Source: Hericium rajendrae (taxonomy: Eukaryota; Basidiomycota; Agaricomycetes; Russulales; Hericiaceae). From it: a DNA stretch of 64,000 nt. How positions within the stretch are numbered: the stretch's first letter is position 1; each line of letters starts with the position of its first letter. Shown here piece by piece: positions 10,957 through 21,269 of the stretch. The translations under genes and the position numbers were made by a program. The DNA lies in contig JAVRDV010000019.1 of NCBI GenBank assembly GCA_033439255.1, positions 1-64,000 on the forward strand, written 5' to 3'. The notes beneath the pieces are model-generated. The model made no database searches and was not told the origin of the DNA. It saw only the letters and a list, made by a program, of their open reading frames with translations.

Positions 10957-11625
10957 TATTGACGACCATTCATCGCAGGCCTTGATAGCTAAGTACTGGT
11001 TACCTACGGAGCTCACCTTTTCTATACGATGTTAGTAGTATGGCAAGCTGGTTTTGCATTGAACTAGTCATCCAGAAATGTTTAGTGTTGCCTCTATCTC
11101 GCGAGTCAAATATGAGCCTTCATCTCAAGTTTCGGACATTGTATTGCCTTAGAATGTGTGAATAGACATTACAACCGGGTTATAATGCTTAGAAGTGGCA
11201 TATAATTTGATTTCTAACTATGTATAGTATGGCTAGCTGGTCTAGTGGTAAGTACGCATGGCAATACAACCAGGGTTATAATCTCACAGGTAAAAACCAA
11301 AAGGTGACAGGTTCGAGCCGCGCTACTAACAGTACAATAAAATAGAAATTCTAATAATAGAATCAGGGACCATGGGTAAGATCCTGGTCGACGGAATAAA
11401 ATGTTGTATCCAATCTTTTATTCTGCCTGTCGGTTACAATCTCCTAGTCACTATCTTATCTAGATTATTCCCTACATCATAAGCCTGGTTACAATCTAGA
11501 TCAAGCTCGGTTGCAACCTAGATCAAAATCAACTAATGGACGGTTACAATCACTTTGTCTTTGGTTGTAGGCGTTCTAATCTCGTCGATTAGATTTTCGG
11601 GTTGAGTTACATAAAAATCTCGTTA
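10957..11625. repeat. right subterminal region with GGTTACAATC-type repeats
   Basis: Near-copies of GGTTACAATC occur at about 11177, 11273, 11431, 11488, 11509 (GGTTGCAACC) and 11541, several followed by TAGATCAA. Clustered short repeats just inside the ends are the usual binding sites for CACTA-type transposases. Confidence 0.6.
11231..11325 (+). other. tRNA-like box A / box B pair
   Basis: TGGTCTAGTGGTA (11238-11250) matches a tRNA box A and GGTTCGAGCC (about 11310-11319) matches box B. Their spacing (about 70 nt) is long for a tRNA without a large insert, and the implied acceptor and T stems do not pair, so this is not a working tRNA. It could be a decayed SINE head or chance. Confidence 0.25.
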
Positions 11626-11653
11626 TAATGTCGGATCAAATTTTCCGACAGCA
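11626..11653 (-). repeat. right terminal inverted repeat of Plavaka element
   Basis: Reverse complement is identical over 28 bp to 3381-3408, including the internal hairpin arms TGTCGG/CCGACA. Confidence 0.95.
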
Positions 11654-11848
11654 TGTGCGTCGCGTGTGCGTGTCAGCTGTCAAGCTGATACAGTTAGAGG
11701 ATGAGACGAAAGATGATACACTAGCGTAGGCTGTTATAGAGTACCTGGTTTGAAGAGGAGATCTTCCGGATGACACAGTGCATAGTTTTGCTTGATTCTT
11801 ATTCGACTGGTGGATCCGAGCTTCCCGAGTGTGCGTAACGTAGCTCTA

Positions 11849-13195
11849 TGCCTGTCTACGTAGTGCGTGCCATGGCTTTAATTTGTTGCACAATGGGCCC
11901 GCTGCGGAATACACTTTCTTGCCTCCATCCTTCCTACGCGACCTTGCGGTGTCGACTGCGCATCATGATCACAACGCTAAGCACACCCGAAATCGACATG
12001 CCCGACCATGATGATTCGGCATCAATGAAACTGCGCAGCGCTCGCTGAGCGTTAGCAATGCGGAAGGGCATGGTCAACATCCGCCTGAGACGAGCTCCTA
12101 TTTATTGGGCGGTGTGCAGGTCCTATGACAGCAACTGCAACAGCATCTCCAACGTCTACTAAACCATCCATTTCTCTCCACGCCATGAAAGTCTACTCTA
12201 TCGGCGCGTCGCGCAACATCGGCTACTTTGCGAGCGTGCGGCTCCTGGGTTTGTGTCCGAGCCTGAGTCTGTCCACCCCACCATGGCTCACCTCATCTTT
12301 TACAGAAAAAGGCCATACGGTCACTTTTCTCCTGCGCAACATCGATGCATTCGCCTATGACGCACTGATTCAGAAATATGTGCGGAGCGGCACCGCGCGC
12401 CTTGTCAAGGGCGACGCGCTGAACAAGGACGACGTTGAGCGCGGCTGGGCCGCCGCAGCCGCCGCGGGCCCGTCGGACGCAGACCCCGCCTCGCCCGCGC
12501 CCGTCGACACCCTCATCTTCTCCGTCGGTACGCACGCCCATCCAGTCACCCCTCGCGCGCCTAACGCCTCGCAGGCGGCATACCGAACTTCCGCGGCATA
12601 CATGGCTTCGTCCTCGACCCGCCCGACCTCTGCACGCACGCGCTCCTCAACGCGCTCTCCACCCTCCCGACCCCCGCGCCGCGCCTCGTCGCCCTGACGT
12701 CCACAGGCCTCTCGCCCACCGCGAGGGCGGACCTCCCGCTCGCGGTCCGCATGCTCTACCTCCTCGGGCACTCGCCGCACGCGGACAAGCAGGCCGCGGA
12801 GCGCGTGCTCGCGCGTGTGGGCGGCGTCGCGTGCGCGCCGGCCACAGAGCCCGTCACGCCGGGGCTGCTGCCTGACGGGTGGGAGGTGCACGTGCCGGCG
12901 CGCGCGGTGGAGGCGGTCGTCGTGCGGCCTGCGCTGCTGACGGACGGGGAGTGCCGCGCGGAGACGAAGGGCGCGCGTGCGGTGCGCGTGCGCGCGGAGG
13001 GCGACGCGGCGGTGAAGGGCGGGTACACAGTGAGCAGGAAGGACGTGGGGTGGTTTATTGCGGAACGCTTGCTCGGGGGCGAGTGGGAGCAGTGGAAGGG
13101 CAAGGGCGTGTCGTTGGCCTATTGAGGCGTGGGTGTTGTGTGTATGTATGTTATCCCGGGGCCCGGACCATGGACTGGCGTGTATGATACCACTG
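11849..13195 (+). repeat. left arm of inverted duplication
   Basis: Matches the reverse complement of about 13630-14960 across promoter, gene and 3' flank. Shared landmarks are CTGTCTACGTAGT, GGAATACACTT, GACTGCGCATCA, CGCTCGCTGAGCG, a CTATTTATT TATA-like box (12098), the whole three-exon gene, and a TGTGTGTATGT stretch after the stop. Divergence is visible but modest. Confidence 0.85.
12185..13125 (+). CDS. NAD(P)-binding Rossmann-fold protein, copy A
   Basis: Probable oxidoreductase-like protein of the extended SDR/NmrA type; substrate unknown. Exons 12185-12248, 12306-12527 and 12575-13125 give 278 aa. The N-terminus carries the nucleotide-binding pattern (VYSIGASRNIGYFASVRLL) followed by EKGHTVTFLLRN, as in NAD(P)-dependent epimerase-like folds. 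Later come VDTLIFSVGG, RLVALTSTGLS and a C-terminal segment rich in Arg, Ala and Glu. Exon lengths (64, 222, 551) are identical to those of the inverted copy at 13689-14626. Very GC-rich third positions. Both copies look intact. Confidence 0.8.
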
Positions 13196-13629
13196 TAGCA
13201 CCCTCTGAATGGTTTTCTCCTGGAATGTTTGTCTTAGTGAATTAATGGATGACCTTTTCCGTAGACTCTCTTTGTGATGTCGTCCTTCTGGCGGAATGCA
13301 CTCAAGTCGCCTTAGACCTTGCGAGTCCAAACTTTGGATTCGCGCTACTTCGGTCAGGACACCTCATCCAGTAGGACCACATCTTCCGCCTCTCAAAATC
13401 CCGAGCCCTATCGAAAGAAGGCATCTAATTAATTGCGTTCAACTGCTGGATACATTTCCACCCACCGACTCCGCTGAATAGGCGTAATATAGGGCAATCG
13501 GCCGCAGGCGGTCAGACAGAATACAAGTGTACTCATGGTGCGCGTGTGACTTCAGCATCACAAAGAGAATATATTATTCATTAAAACACATATTGTGAGA
13601 GAGGTAATGAGGATTATTCGCCGAATCCA
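13196..13629. other. spacer of the inverted duplication
   Basis: Unique sequence between the two arms. No gene or RNA seen; presumably contains the facing 3' ends of the two convergent transcripts. Confidence 0.5.
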
Positions 13630-14960
13630 CAGTAGCATCGCACGCGCTAGCCCATGGCCCGTGGTAACATACACACAATACCCGCATCTCAATATGCCAA
13701 CGACACGCCCTTGCCTTTCCACTGCTCCCACTCCCCCCCGAGCAAGCGTTCCGCAATAAACCACGCCACGTCCCTCCTGCCCACCGTGTACCCGCCCTTC
13801 ACCGGCAAATCGCCCTCCGCACGCACGCGCACGGCGCCCGCGCCCTTCGTCTCCGCGCGGCACTCCCCGTCCATTAGCAGCGCAGGGCGCACCACGACCG
13901 CATCCACCGCGTGCGCCGGCACGCGCGCCTCCCACCCGCCCGGCAGCAGCCCGGGCGCGACGGGCTCCGCGACGGGCGCGCACGCGGCGCCGCCCGCGCG
14001 CGCGAGCACGCGTTCCATGGCCTGTTTGTCTACGTGCGCCGAGTGGAAGAGGCGGTAGAGCAGGCGGATCGCGAGCGGGAGGTTGGCGCTCGAGGGGCGC
14101 GAGAGGCCCGTGCTGCTTAAGGCGACGAGGCGCGGCGCGGGGGTCGGGAGGGTGGCGAGCGTATTGAGGAGGGCGTGTGTGCAGAGGTCGGGCGGGTCGA
14201 GGATGACGCCGTGTAGGATGGAGAAGTTCGGCAGGCCGCCTGCGAGGTGTCAGGCGTGCTGCGGGGTAGGTGGGCGGGCGTACGTACCGACGGAGAAGAT
14301 GAGGGTGTCGACGGGCGCAGGCGAGGCGGGGTCCGTGTCCGATGGGCCGGGGGCGGCCGCGGCGGCCCAGCCACGCTCGACATCGTCCTTGTCCAGCGCG
14401 TCGCCCTTGACGAGGCGCACGGTGCCGCTCCGCAGATATCTCTGAATCAACGCGTCATCGGCGAATGCGTTAGTGTTGCGCAGGAGGAAGGTGACCGTGT
14501 GGCCCTTTTCTGTAACAGAACAAGGTAAGCCACGGTGCGGGTGGACAGACTCGGACACAAACCCAGGAGCCGCACACTGGCGAAGTAGCCAATGTTGCGC
14601 GACGCGCCAATGGAGTAGACCTTCATGATATGGAGAAAAGTGGATGGATTGGGGGGCGTTGTGGGTGATGTTGCTGTCATAGCACCTGGAGACTGCTCAA
14701 TAAATAGGTGCTCGTTTCAGGCATGCACGTTTATGCTGTCCGACCTACACACTGATAGCGCTCAGCGAGCGCCCGCGCAGTCTCGTTGACGCCGAATCGT
14801 TGTGGATCCTGCATGTCATTTTCGGTGTGCGTTAGCGTTGTGATGCGCAGTCAATATCGCAACGCCACGTAGGATGGATGGATGGACGGAAGTGTATTCC
14901 GTAGCGATCCCACTGAAACAAAGAGGTGGCACGTACAGTACGTACTACGTAGACAGACGC
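13630..14960 (-). repeat. right arm of inverted duplication
   Basis: Reverse-complement counterpart of 11849-13195, in the same internal order. Small indels in the promoter region separate the arms, while all exon lengths are conserved. Confidence 0.85.
13689..14626 (-). CDS. NAD(P)-binding Rossmann-fold protein, copy B
   Basis: Inverted paralogue of the gene at 12185-13125, 278 aa, exons 14626-14563, 14509-14288 and 14239-13689. Same Rossmann start (VYSIGASRNIGYFASVRLL). Differences are scattered and mostly conservative (AFAYDALIQKYV against AFADDALIQRYL; GIPNFRGIHGFVLD against GLPNFSILHGVILD), with no stop or shift, so both copies appear under coding constraint. The genes face each other tail to tail and each has its own promoter arm. 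Confidence 0.8.
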
Positions 14961-16331
14961 AGACAGCCAGCGTTGGTATATATATGCGATGTGCGCGCAT
15001 ATCTCAGTTCGCTGCGTTGCTCGAGGAGCTCCACCGAAGGCCGAGTAGTAGACCGAGCAGCAATTAAAGCTATGCATGTCCTTCCTAAATCCAAAAGCAT
15101 CTATTAGCCGCAACACGTTCCTGTCAGATAGGCTGCGGAATCCATGCTAGCGCCTGTCAGATACAAGCAGATACACGGGAGAGTGTACTACAGTACACGC
15201 ACCAACACACAAGTCCTGGTCCATGTCGTGGTACTTCAACCAAAGATCTGACCGGCCCGAGCGCTCAGTGTGGGCCTGTCCGATGCTTTCGCCTGGCAGC
15301 CCGCTTCCCGCACAGAACTGCCTTCTCATTCTACTCCATCATCAACTTTGATGACAATGCTCAGTGACAAGTATAGACTTGCCTCGCATCCGATAGAATA
15401 TGTCCTCGTCTTCGGCCTCGGGGAACTGCCCATCCTGCACCTCGATGGATCCTGGAAAAACTTCCATGTTTGAATCTCGTTGGCTGGAAAGGGAAAATTG
15501 TGCGACGATGACACAATTAATACCATCCCGTGGGATATAGCGAACGACCAATACTGAGATATAAAGCCTGTAAGACCTGACATGTGTCTGTGAGTACATG
15601 AGACATTCGCTTTGCATTGTGCGTGAGTCATAGAGAAAGCTCACCTGTCCTGCACAACAAAGACTTTGCATCATTCGTACGAGCCTGATTACGTCTCATG
15701 CGTAACAGTGATGTAGTTGCCCTCATGATGGACTACCGTAGAGACGGACACATGTACCAATGGGAAAGGGTCGGGGCTCGATATGCTTCTTCAACTTGAC
15801 ATTGTGCGTTTGCTTTAAAGCATTCGTTCTGGATGTGCACATCTGGTTTTGCCCTCCCTTCACATTAGATGAAGGGGGTATCATGGTGGGTTGATGGATC
15901 GTAGTCGCCGCGGCAGTTGCTATCGAGTTGTCTTCTGCATTACCAGTAGTTGAACCGCCAATGATGGCCAGTTTGGTTCAATGAGCTTGTTGAATGCTTG
16001 CGGCATCGCCAGATTTGCGTTGACGGTCGCGGGTGGGATGTGAGAGCCTGTAACTGGAATAATGGAGACGAGACGCAGATACGCAGGAACAACTGCGAAT
16101 GAATCGAGATCAAGAAGTCAAGCCGACAACGTAGTTTTAGAAAAGTCCTTTTCCGAGTTCACGGAGCTTTCAGGACTCGTCAATGGCGAGGTTGTATATG
16201 AACGCTGAAAGGATAGTGAAGCAGAGGTGGTGACCGCCGGCAGTCATTAGCGTGACCACCTAGGTCACTGTCACGTCAGTACTGACGCGTCGCGTCTCGT
16301 TCTCGAGACTCAATTGACCTTACATTCTACC
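14961..16331. other. intergenic, about 1.4 kb
   Basis: No gene I can defend. On the minus strand 15342-15480 reads MEVFPGSIEVQDGQF...EDEDIFYRM and 15190-15290 reads GQAHTERSGRSDLWLKYHD, which look protein-like but are in different frames without good splice sites. May be a decayed gene. Confidence 0.35.
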
Positions 16332-17707
16332 ATGTCTGAAGAAACCGTCCTGCCCATCCCAAATCTCGCTCTCGCGCAGCATTTCTTCACCCTAAAGCAG
16401 CCAAAATTCGACCACCTCCAGGAACATGCGCGCCATTCGCTTCTCGCCGGCATCGAAGCCGACAAGATGGCCCCGTACTACCGCCTCGTAGCGTCCGCGG
16501 GCGTGCTGCCGCTCGACGAGGCGCTCGCGGCCAGGATGGAGGAGGAGAACGAAGAGGAGCTCAACAAGATTGAGGGTCGGTTGAATGATGCGGAGGAGAC
16601 CGAGGGCGAGAGCGAGATCTCGGATGCGTTGCGCGCGAAGGCGAATCACTTGACGAGGATAGGCGAGAAGGTTGGTCCGCGTCAAGCGTGTGTGTGTCAA
16701 GATTGACTGTGTACCCGTTGTCTCTGTCTAGGATAAAGCAGTCGACGCACAGAAGTTGGCTCTCGAGAAGACGCCGGGGCTTGGTGCACGGATAGACATC
16801 ACGCTTACTCTCGTTCGGATCGGTTTCTTCTTTGGCGATAACCAGCTCGTCACCGAGAATCTCGCAAAGGCCGAGGCACTGATTGAGAAGGGTGGTGACT
16901 GGGATCGTCGGAACCGTCTAAAGGTGTACCGCGGCCTCCACCTTCTGTCCATTCGCCAATTCAAGCCTGCCGGCGAGCTGTTCATTGACGCGCTATCGAC
17001 GTTCACGGCCACAGAACTTGTTCCGTATAATGATTTCGTAGCGCTGACCATCATCGCCGGTGCCCTCACACTGTCTCGCGTAGACCTCAAGAAGAAGGTG
17101 CGAATTATGCCTATTCACTCTGGTCTATTGAGCCTTACCGGTTGCGCAGATTATCGCTTCGCCCGAGGTCAACCAAGCGCTTCCCGAACTCCCAGTGCTC
17201 GCGGACCTCATCAAGAGCCTGTATGAAAGCCACTACGACAAATTCTTTGTCGCATTAGGTATGCGGATCTCTGTCTCTACGATCGCGCTAACAGCTCACT
17301 CCCTGTCCCCAGCAACCCTCGAGCAAACCCACCTTCTCCCCTCACGCTTCCTGGCCCCCCACACCCGCTACTACGTGCGCGAAATGCGCATCCTGGCCTA
17401 CACGCAGCTCCTCGAGTCCTACCGCTCGCTCACGCTCGAGAGCCTGAGCGGCGCGTTCGGCGTGACCGTCGATTTCGTCGACAAGTAAGCACCTACACTC
17501 TTTCTTCGTCCGCACGGTCTGAGATTTATTCACAGCGAGCTGTCGCGGTTCATCGCCTCGGGCCGGCTGCACGCGTCGATTGACAAGGTGCACGGCGTGG
17601 TGGAGACGAACCGACCATCGCTGAAGAACCAGCAGTGCGACACGGTCGTGCGGAAGGGCGATATCCTGCTGAACAACGTGCAGCGGCTGAGCAAGGTGCT
17701 GTACTAA
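16332..17707 (+). CDS. RPN7: 26S proteasome lid subunit Rpn7 (PSMD6)
   Basis: Structural PCI-domain subunit of the 19S regulatory lid. Exons 16332-16670, 16732-17097, 17150-17258, 17313-17484 and 17536-17707. An N-terminal helical repeat region ([60 protein letters not shown]) precedes the PCI winged helix ([39 protein letters not shown]). It ends on the C-terminal helix ([15 protein letters not shown]) typical of lid subunits. Full length for the family. The next gene downstream, same strand, is another lid subunit (RPN6). Confidence 0.95.
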
Positions 17708-18383
17708 ATGGACGGTAGATGTAAGTCGGCACGTGTACTGTAGCATACTCCCTTGCGTACTCGATGAGTTCGCTTGTCCTCTGCAGTGATGTGGATTCGC
17801 AATGTGTTCAGGGTGTGTTCTGGGATTTGTGGACTCTGTAGGACTGTCTCTGCGTGTTGGTCTCGGTCTCGCATCTGTTCAGTCTTCGACCACGAGCTCC
17901 TCCATGCGATGAATCAAGTTTCTACCCGAGGGCATCCTCGACTCCCATATTACCTGCGCATGGTCCGCAGGAGGGCATTGAGTATAATGTCAGACGTGAA
18001 ATGGGACGCATTAGTTGCGAGTTCCCAGAGAGCTGTACCCTGCTGGTCCTGGGTCCCTGCAATGTCTGTATGAGGCTTGGGAATTTAGACAATCAAGAGC
18101 ACAATCCGCAGTATGTATACGGCGGTTCATCTGCATCGAAGCAGTGTTGTCATGATGGCATGCCTGTCTTTAGCTCCAGTGCAATATTAGAGGAATTCAT
18201 TGAGTGTTGTTGCAAGACGTTACAACAAGTTTGCGACAGTCAACCTCAGTCAACGCCAGAGATAAGCCCTAACCCGAGTCAACATAGGAATCCGGACGCG
18301 TCAGCGCGTGAATTGCGCGTCTACAGCTTGTTCGAAACCACTCTTAGCCTACGCGTTCCTTCTCCTCTTCTTACCAGCCAAGC
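17708..18383. other. intergenic, RPN7 to RPN6
   Basis: 676 bp holding the RPN7 3' end and RPN6 promoter. Open frames here have no recognisable protein character. No TATA box obvious. Confidence 0.5.
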
Positions 18384-20154
18384 ATGGTCGATACAACAGC
18401 CCTTCTGAAGCAGGCAGATTCTGTCTCGGCCACGGACCCGATCCGCGCGGAGGCCCTTTACAAACAGATCCTCGACACCGCGTCCGCCTCGACGTCGAAG
18501 GACTTATCCGAGGAGCGTGACCAGGCCTTGCGGGACCAGGAAGTCGCTCTAGTGAAGCTCGGCGAGCTTTATCGGGATCAGAAGTGCGTCTGGTCTTACC
18601 CGCGCTTTTGAACCTAACATCGAGCCACCTGTGTAACAGGAATGCGCAGGGTCTGGCCGATATCATTAAACTCTCGCGGTCGTTCATGTCGAGCACCGCA
18701 AAGGCAAAGACAGCAAAACTCAGTGAGCGATTTACTTAACTGGAAGGAGGCACTGCATACTGATGCACGCAGTCCGAACCCTGCTTGATTTCTTCAACGC
18801 CGTGCCCGACAGCCAGGAGACCCAGATCGCCGTCCTCAACGAGAACATCGAGTGGGCAAAGAGCGAGAAGCGCATATTCCTGAAGCAGAGCCTTCAAACG
18901 CGGCTGGCTGCGCTGTAAGGGCATTGCTGAGCCTCGACAGTCTGATACTGACATCTGCGCCATGCAGCCTACTGGATCAACAACAATTCAAGGCGGCGCT
19001 GGCCCTCATCGACGGCCTGCTCACAGAGTTGAGGCGCCTCGACGACAAGATGATCCTGACCGAGGTCCACCTCCTCGAGTCACGCGTCTACCGCGGCATC
19101 GGAAACTTCCCCAAGGCCAAGGTGCGTATATATCCCCCCGAGGATAACCAGGATCTCATAAGTATACTCGCAGGCCGCGCACACCTCGGCTCGTACCGCC
19201 GCGAACTCCATCTACTGCCCGCCTCATCTCCAAGCCGCGCTCGACCTCCAGTCGGGCATCCTTCACGCGGAGGACAAGGACTACACCACCGCGTACTCGT
19301 ACTTCTTCGAGACGTTCGAGAACCTGAGCTCGCACGACGACCCCAGCGCGCTCGGTGCGCTGAAGTACATGCTCCTCTGCAAGATCATGCTGAATATGGT
19401 AAGCGCCCGGCTCGAGGCCGTCCATCGAAGCGAACCCAGCTGACGTCTGCTGCAGCCGGAAGACGTGACGTCCCTGCTCTCCATCAAGCTCGCGGCCAAG
19501 TTCGCACAGCTGCGTGACGTGGAGAGCATGCGCGCCATCGCACGCGCGCACCAAAATCGGAATCTCGCCGACTTCGAGAAGGCGCTGCGGGACTACAAAG
19601 AAGGTAGGCCCATTACCGCTTTCGGGCCGCTGTCATGGTGCTGATGCGCGGGCGCAGAGCTGTCGTCGGACCCGACGATCCGCTCGCATCTTGCGGCGCT
19701 GTACGATACGCTACTTGAGCAGAACCTGTTGCGGATTGTGGAGCCGTACTCGGTCGTCGAGATCGAGTACGTCGCGCAACAGGTTGGACAGGGCCGGCAG
19801 GCGGTTGAGACGAAGTGCGTCATCTCGTTTCGCCTTTCGCCTGTGGCCGCTAAGAAGTCACGGTACGCAGGCTGTCGCAGATGATCCTCGACAAGGTGTT
19901 CTATGGCGTGTTGGACCAGGGCCGGGGGTGCCTCCTCGTCTTCGACGAGCCGGAAGCAGACGTACGTCGTAGCCAGTGCTTTCTCTTCTTACTTTCTCAC
20001 GTTTTGTGGCAGAACACGTATGGCGCGGCGATAGAGACGCTTGAGCAAGTAAGCAAGGTCGTGGATTCGTTGTATGCCAAGGTATGTCATCAGCTTTTCT
20101 AGCCTATAGCATGGCTGATGCGTATTCGGCGTGCAGAGTGTGAAGATAGCATAG
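18384..20154 (+). CDS. RPN6: 26S proteasome lid subunit Rpn6 (PSMD11)
   Basis: Lid subunit that clamps the 19S regulator to the 20S core. Exons 18384-18583, 18640-18722, 18773-18914, 18968-19121, 19174-19398, 19456-19603, 19658-19814, 19871-19961, 20013-20081 and 20137-20154; the final exon encodes only SVKIA. The TPR-like N-terminal solenoid is followed by a PCI domain ([52 protein letters not shown]). The end ([20 protein letters not shown]) matches the family C-terminus. Complete, with all introns in phase. Lies 676 bp from RPN7 on the same strand. Confidence 0.95.
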
Positions 20155-21269
20155 TGCGCAGACGGGATCGATGTATTGTAGCATTCTTTCTTCTATTCAT
20201 CTCTTCGACGGCCTGGCACTGCATGAAATCAACAAGCCCCAGATCAAAGCAGATAGGTGAAATGTCTTCTCTTGCACTCTCTCGACCAATTTGGAGGTAT
20301 CGTAAAAGGCTTGACATTACAGTTGTCATTGCGATTGCCTTGCCTTGCCTTTGCACGTACCCCGCTGCCGGCATGTATGGCACTGTGGGGCCATGTACTG
20401 CCATGTGGTGGCAACATCACAGTGAGAAGACAAGTGAATTTGACGCCCACACAAGTCTACGTAGTTCTACTAGGGACTTCTGTATAAAAGACCCTGCTAA
20501 GATGCTGTTATCGAGCGAGTTTGTTTCGTTCTCAAACTGGTATTTGCCTGCTTTTTGTGAGTATCCTTCGAGACGGTTCGGCGCCGTGTTCTGATATATC
20601 TATCTATCCTGTTAATCCCTATTTCGTTCATTGTCTACCATCATGTCGCTGCCCTCGGACGGTCCGACCTCGAGCCCGTCGCTTCTGACCATGCTGTCCG
20701 TCAGACTGTCCAGCTCCATGCTGTCCGATCCGCCATCTCCGCCCCTCCTGGTAGCCAGACTATCCAATGTCAGAGTCTTGTTATCAACGCTTTTCCATGT
20801 CCTTCGGTCGCGTCACATAACGCAAATTATTACCCGATTGGGGTAATCTACATGACAGATAAGTGCGGATCTACAGGATCCTCCTCCGCTCGTCCTCATC
20901 CTTGACTCCCATCATCGTCTCTTTCTTCATCTGAATCTTATAACATATACTACGTGTCAGTCATTTCCGGCATTCACACACATCTTCGCTCCGACTCGCG
21001 TGGCTCTTCGTGCGGATGATCCTCATGAAGTGCCCGTGCCCACATGAGAAGTGCCTGTGTATTTTTGTTCCATCTTATGTAGTGTCCATCTTAGGTACTT
21101 GTACCTATCTAAACCCGCATGTTTGAATTCACGATTGACAAGGTTTGTCGTTGGCATTGTTGCGGAAAGCCGATGTGCCTGGGCGTCCTGCAAAGCGCTC
21201 AAAAGCAGAGCTCGCAATGTTCCTTAGTTTGCCGTCCGATACCCTGCCATTTTCAGCATACCCGTATCA
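20155..21269. other. intergenic, about 1.1 kb
   Basis: No firm gene. A 20643-20846 open frame (MSLPSDGPTSSPSLLTMLS...) is Ser/Pro/Leu-rich and could be a small protein, but has no CaaX end or other motif and is unsupported. Confidence 0.4.

Larger units (their letters stand above)
3381..11653 (+). mobile_element. Plavaka-type DNA transposon, apparently complete (8.27 kb)
   Basis: Bounded by perfect 28-bp terminal inverted repeats (3381-3408 and 11626-11653). Internal order is left subterminal region, multi-exon transposase (3757-7465), ubiquitin-junction minisatellite (about 7610-8520), promoter with TATA box, second gene (9049-10956) and a repeat-rich right subterminal region. Plavaka elements are cut-and-paste DNA transposons related to the CACTA group and common in Agaricomycetes. 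The transposase frame appears unbroken over 13 exons and the inverted repeats are identical, so insertion was probably recent. A 2-bp GC on both sides of TGTCGG...CCGACA could be a target-site duplication, but it is palindromic with the repeat and cannot be decided here. The strand given is that of both genes. Confidence 0.9.

Noticed and set aside
11231-11325. Functional tRNA gene at the right end of the transposon
   Set aside because: Box A and B are present, but acceptor and T stems do not pair and the spacing is too long; kept only as a tRNA-like signal.
15147-15674. Minus-strand gene in the 15 kb gap
   Set aside because: Two protein-like stretches are in different frames and the only candidate junction uses a weak GC donor; no family match.
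17774-18408. ORFs between RPN7 and RPN6
   Set aside because: Overlapping frames without domain, codon character or splice support; the second runs into the RPN6 start.
20643-20846. Small pheromone-like peptide gene
   Set aside because: Short and Ser/Pro-rich but lacks a C-terminal CaaX motif and a convincing promoter.
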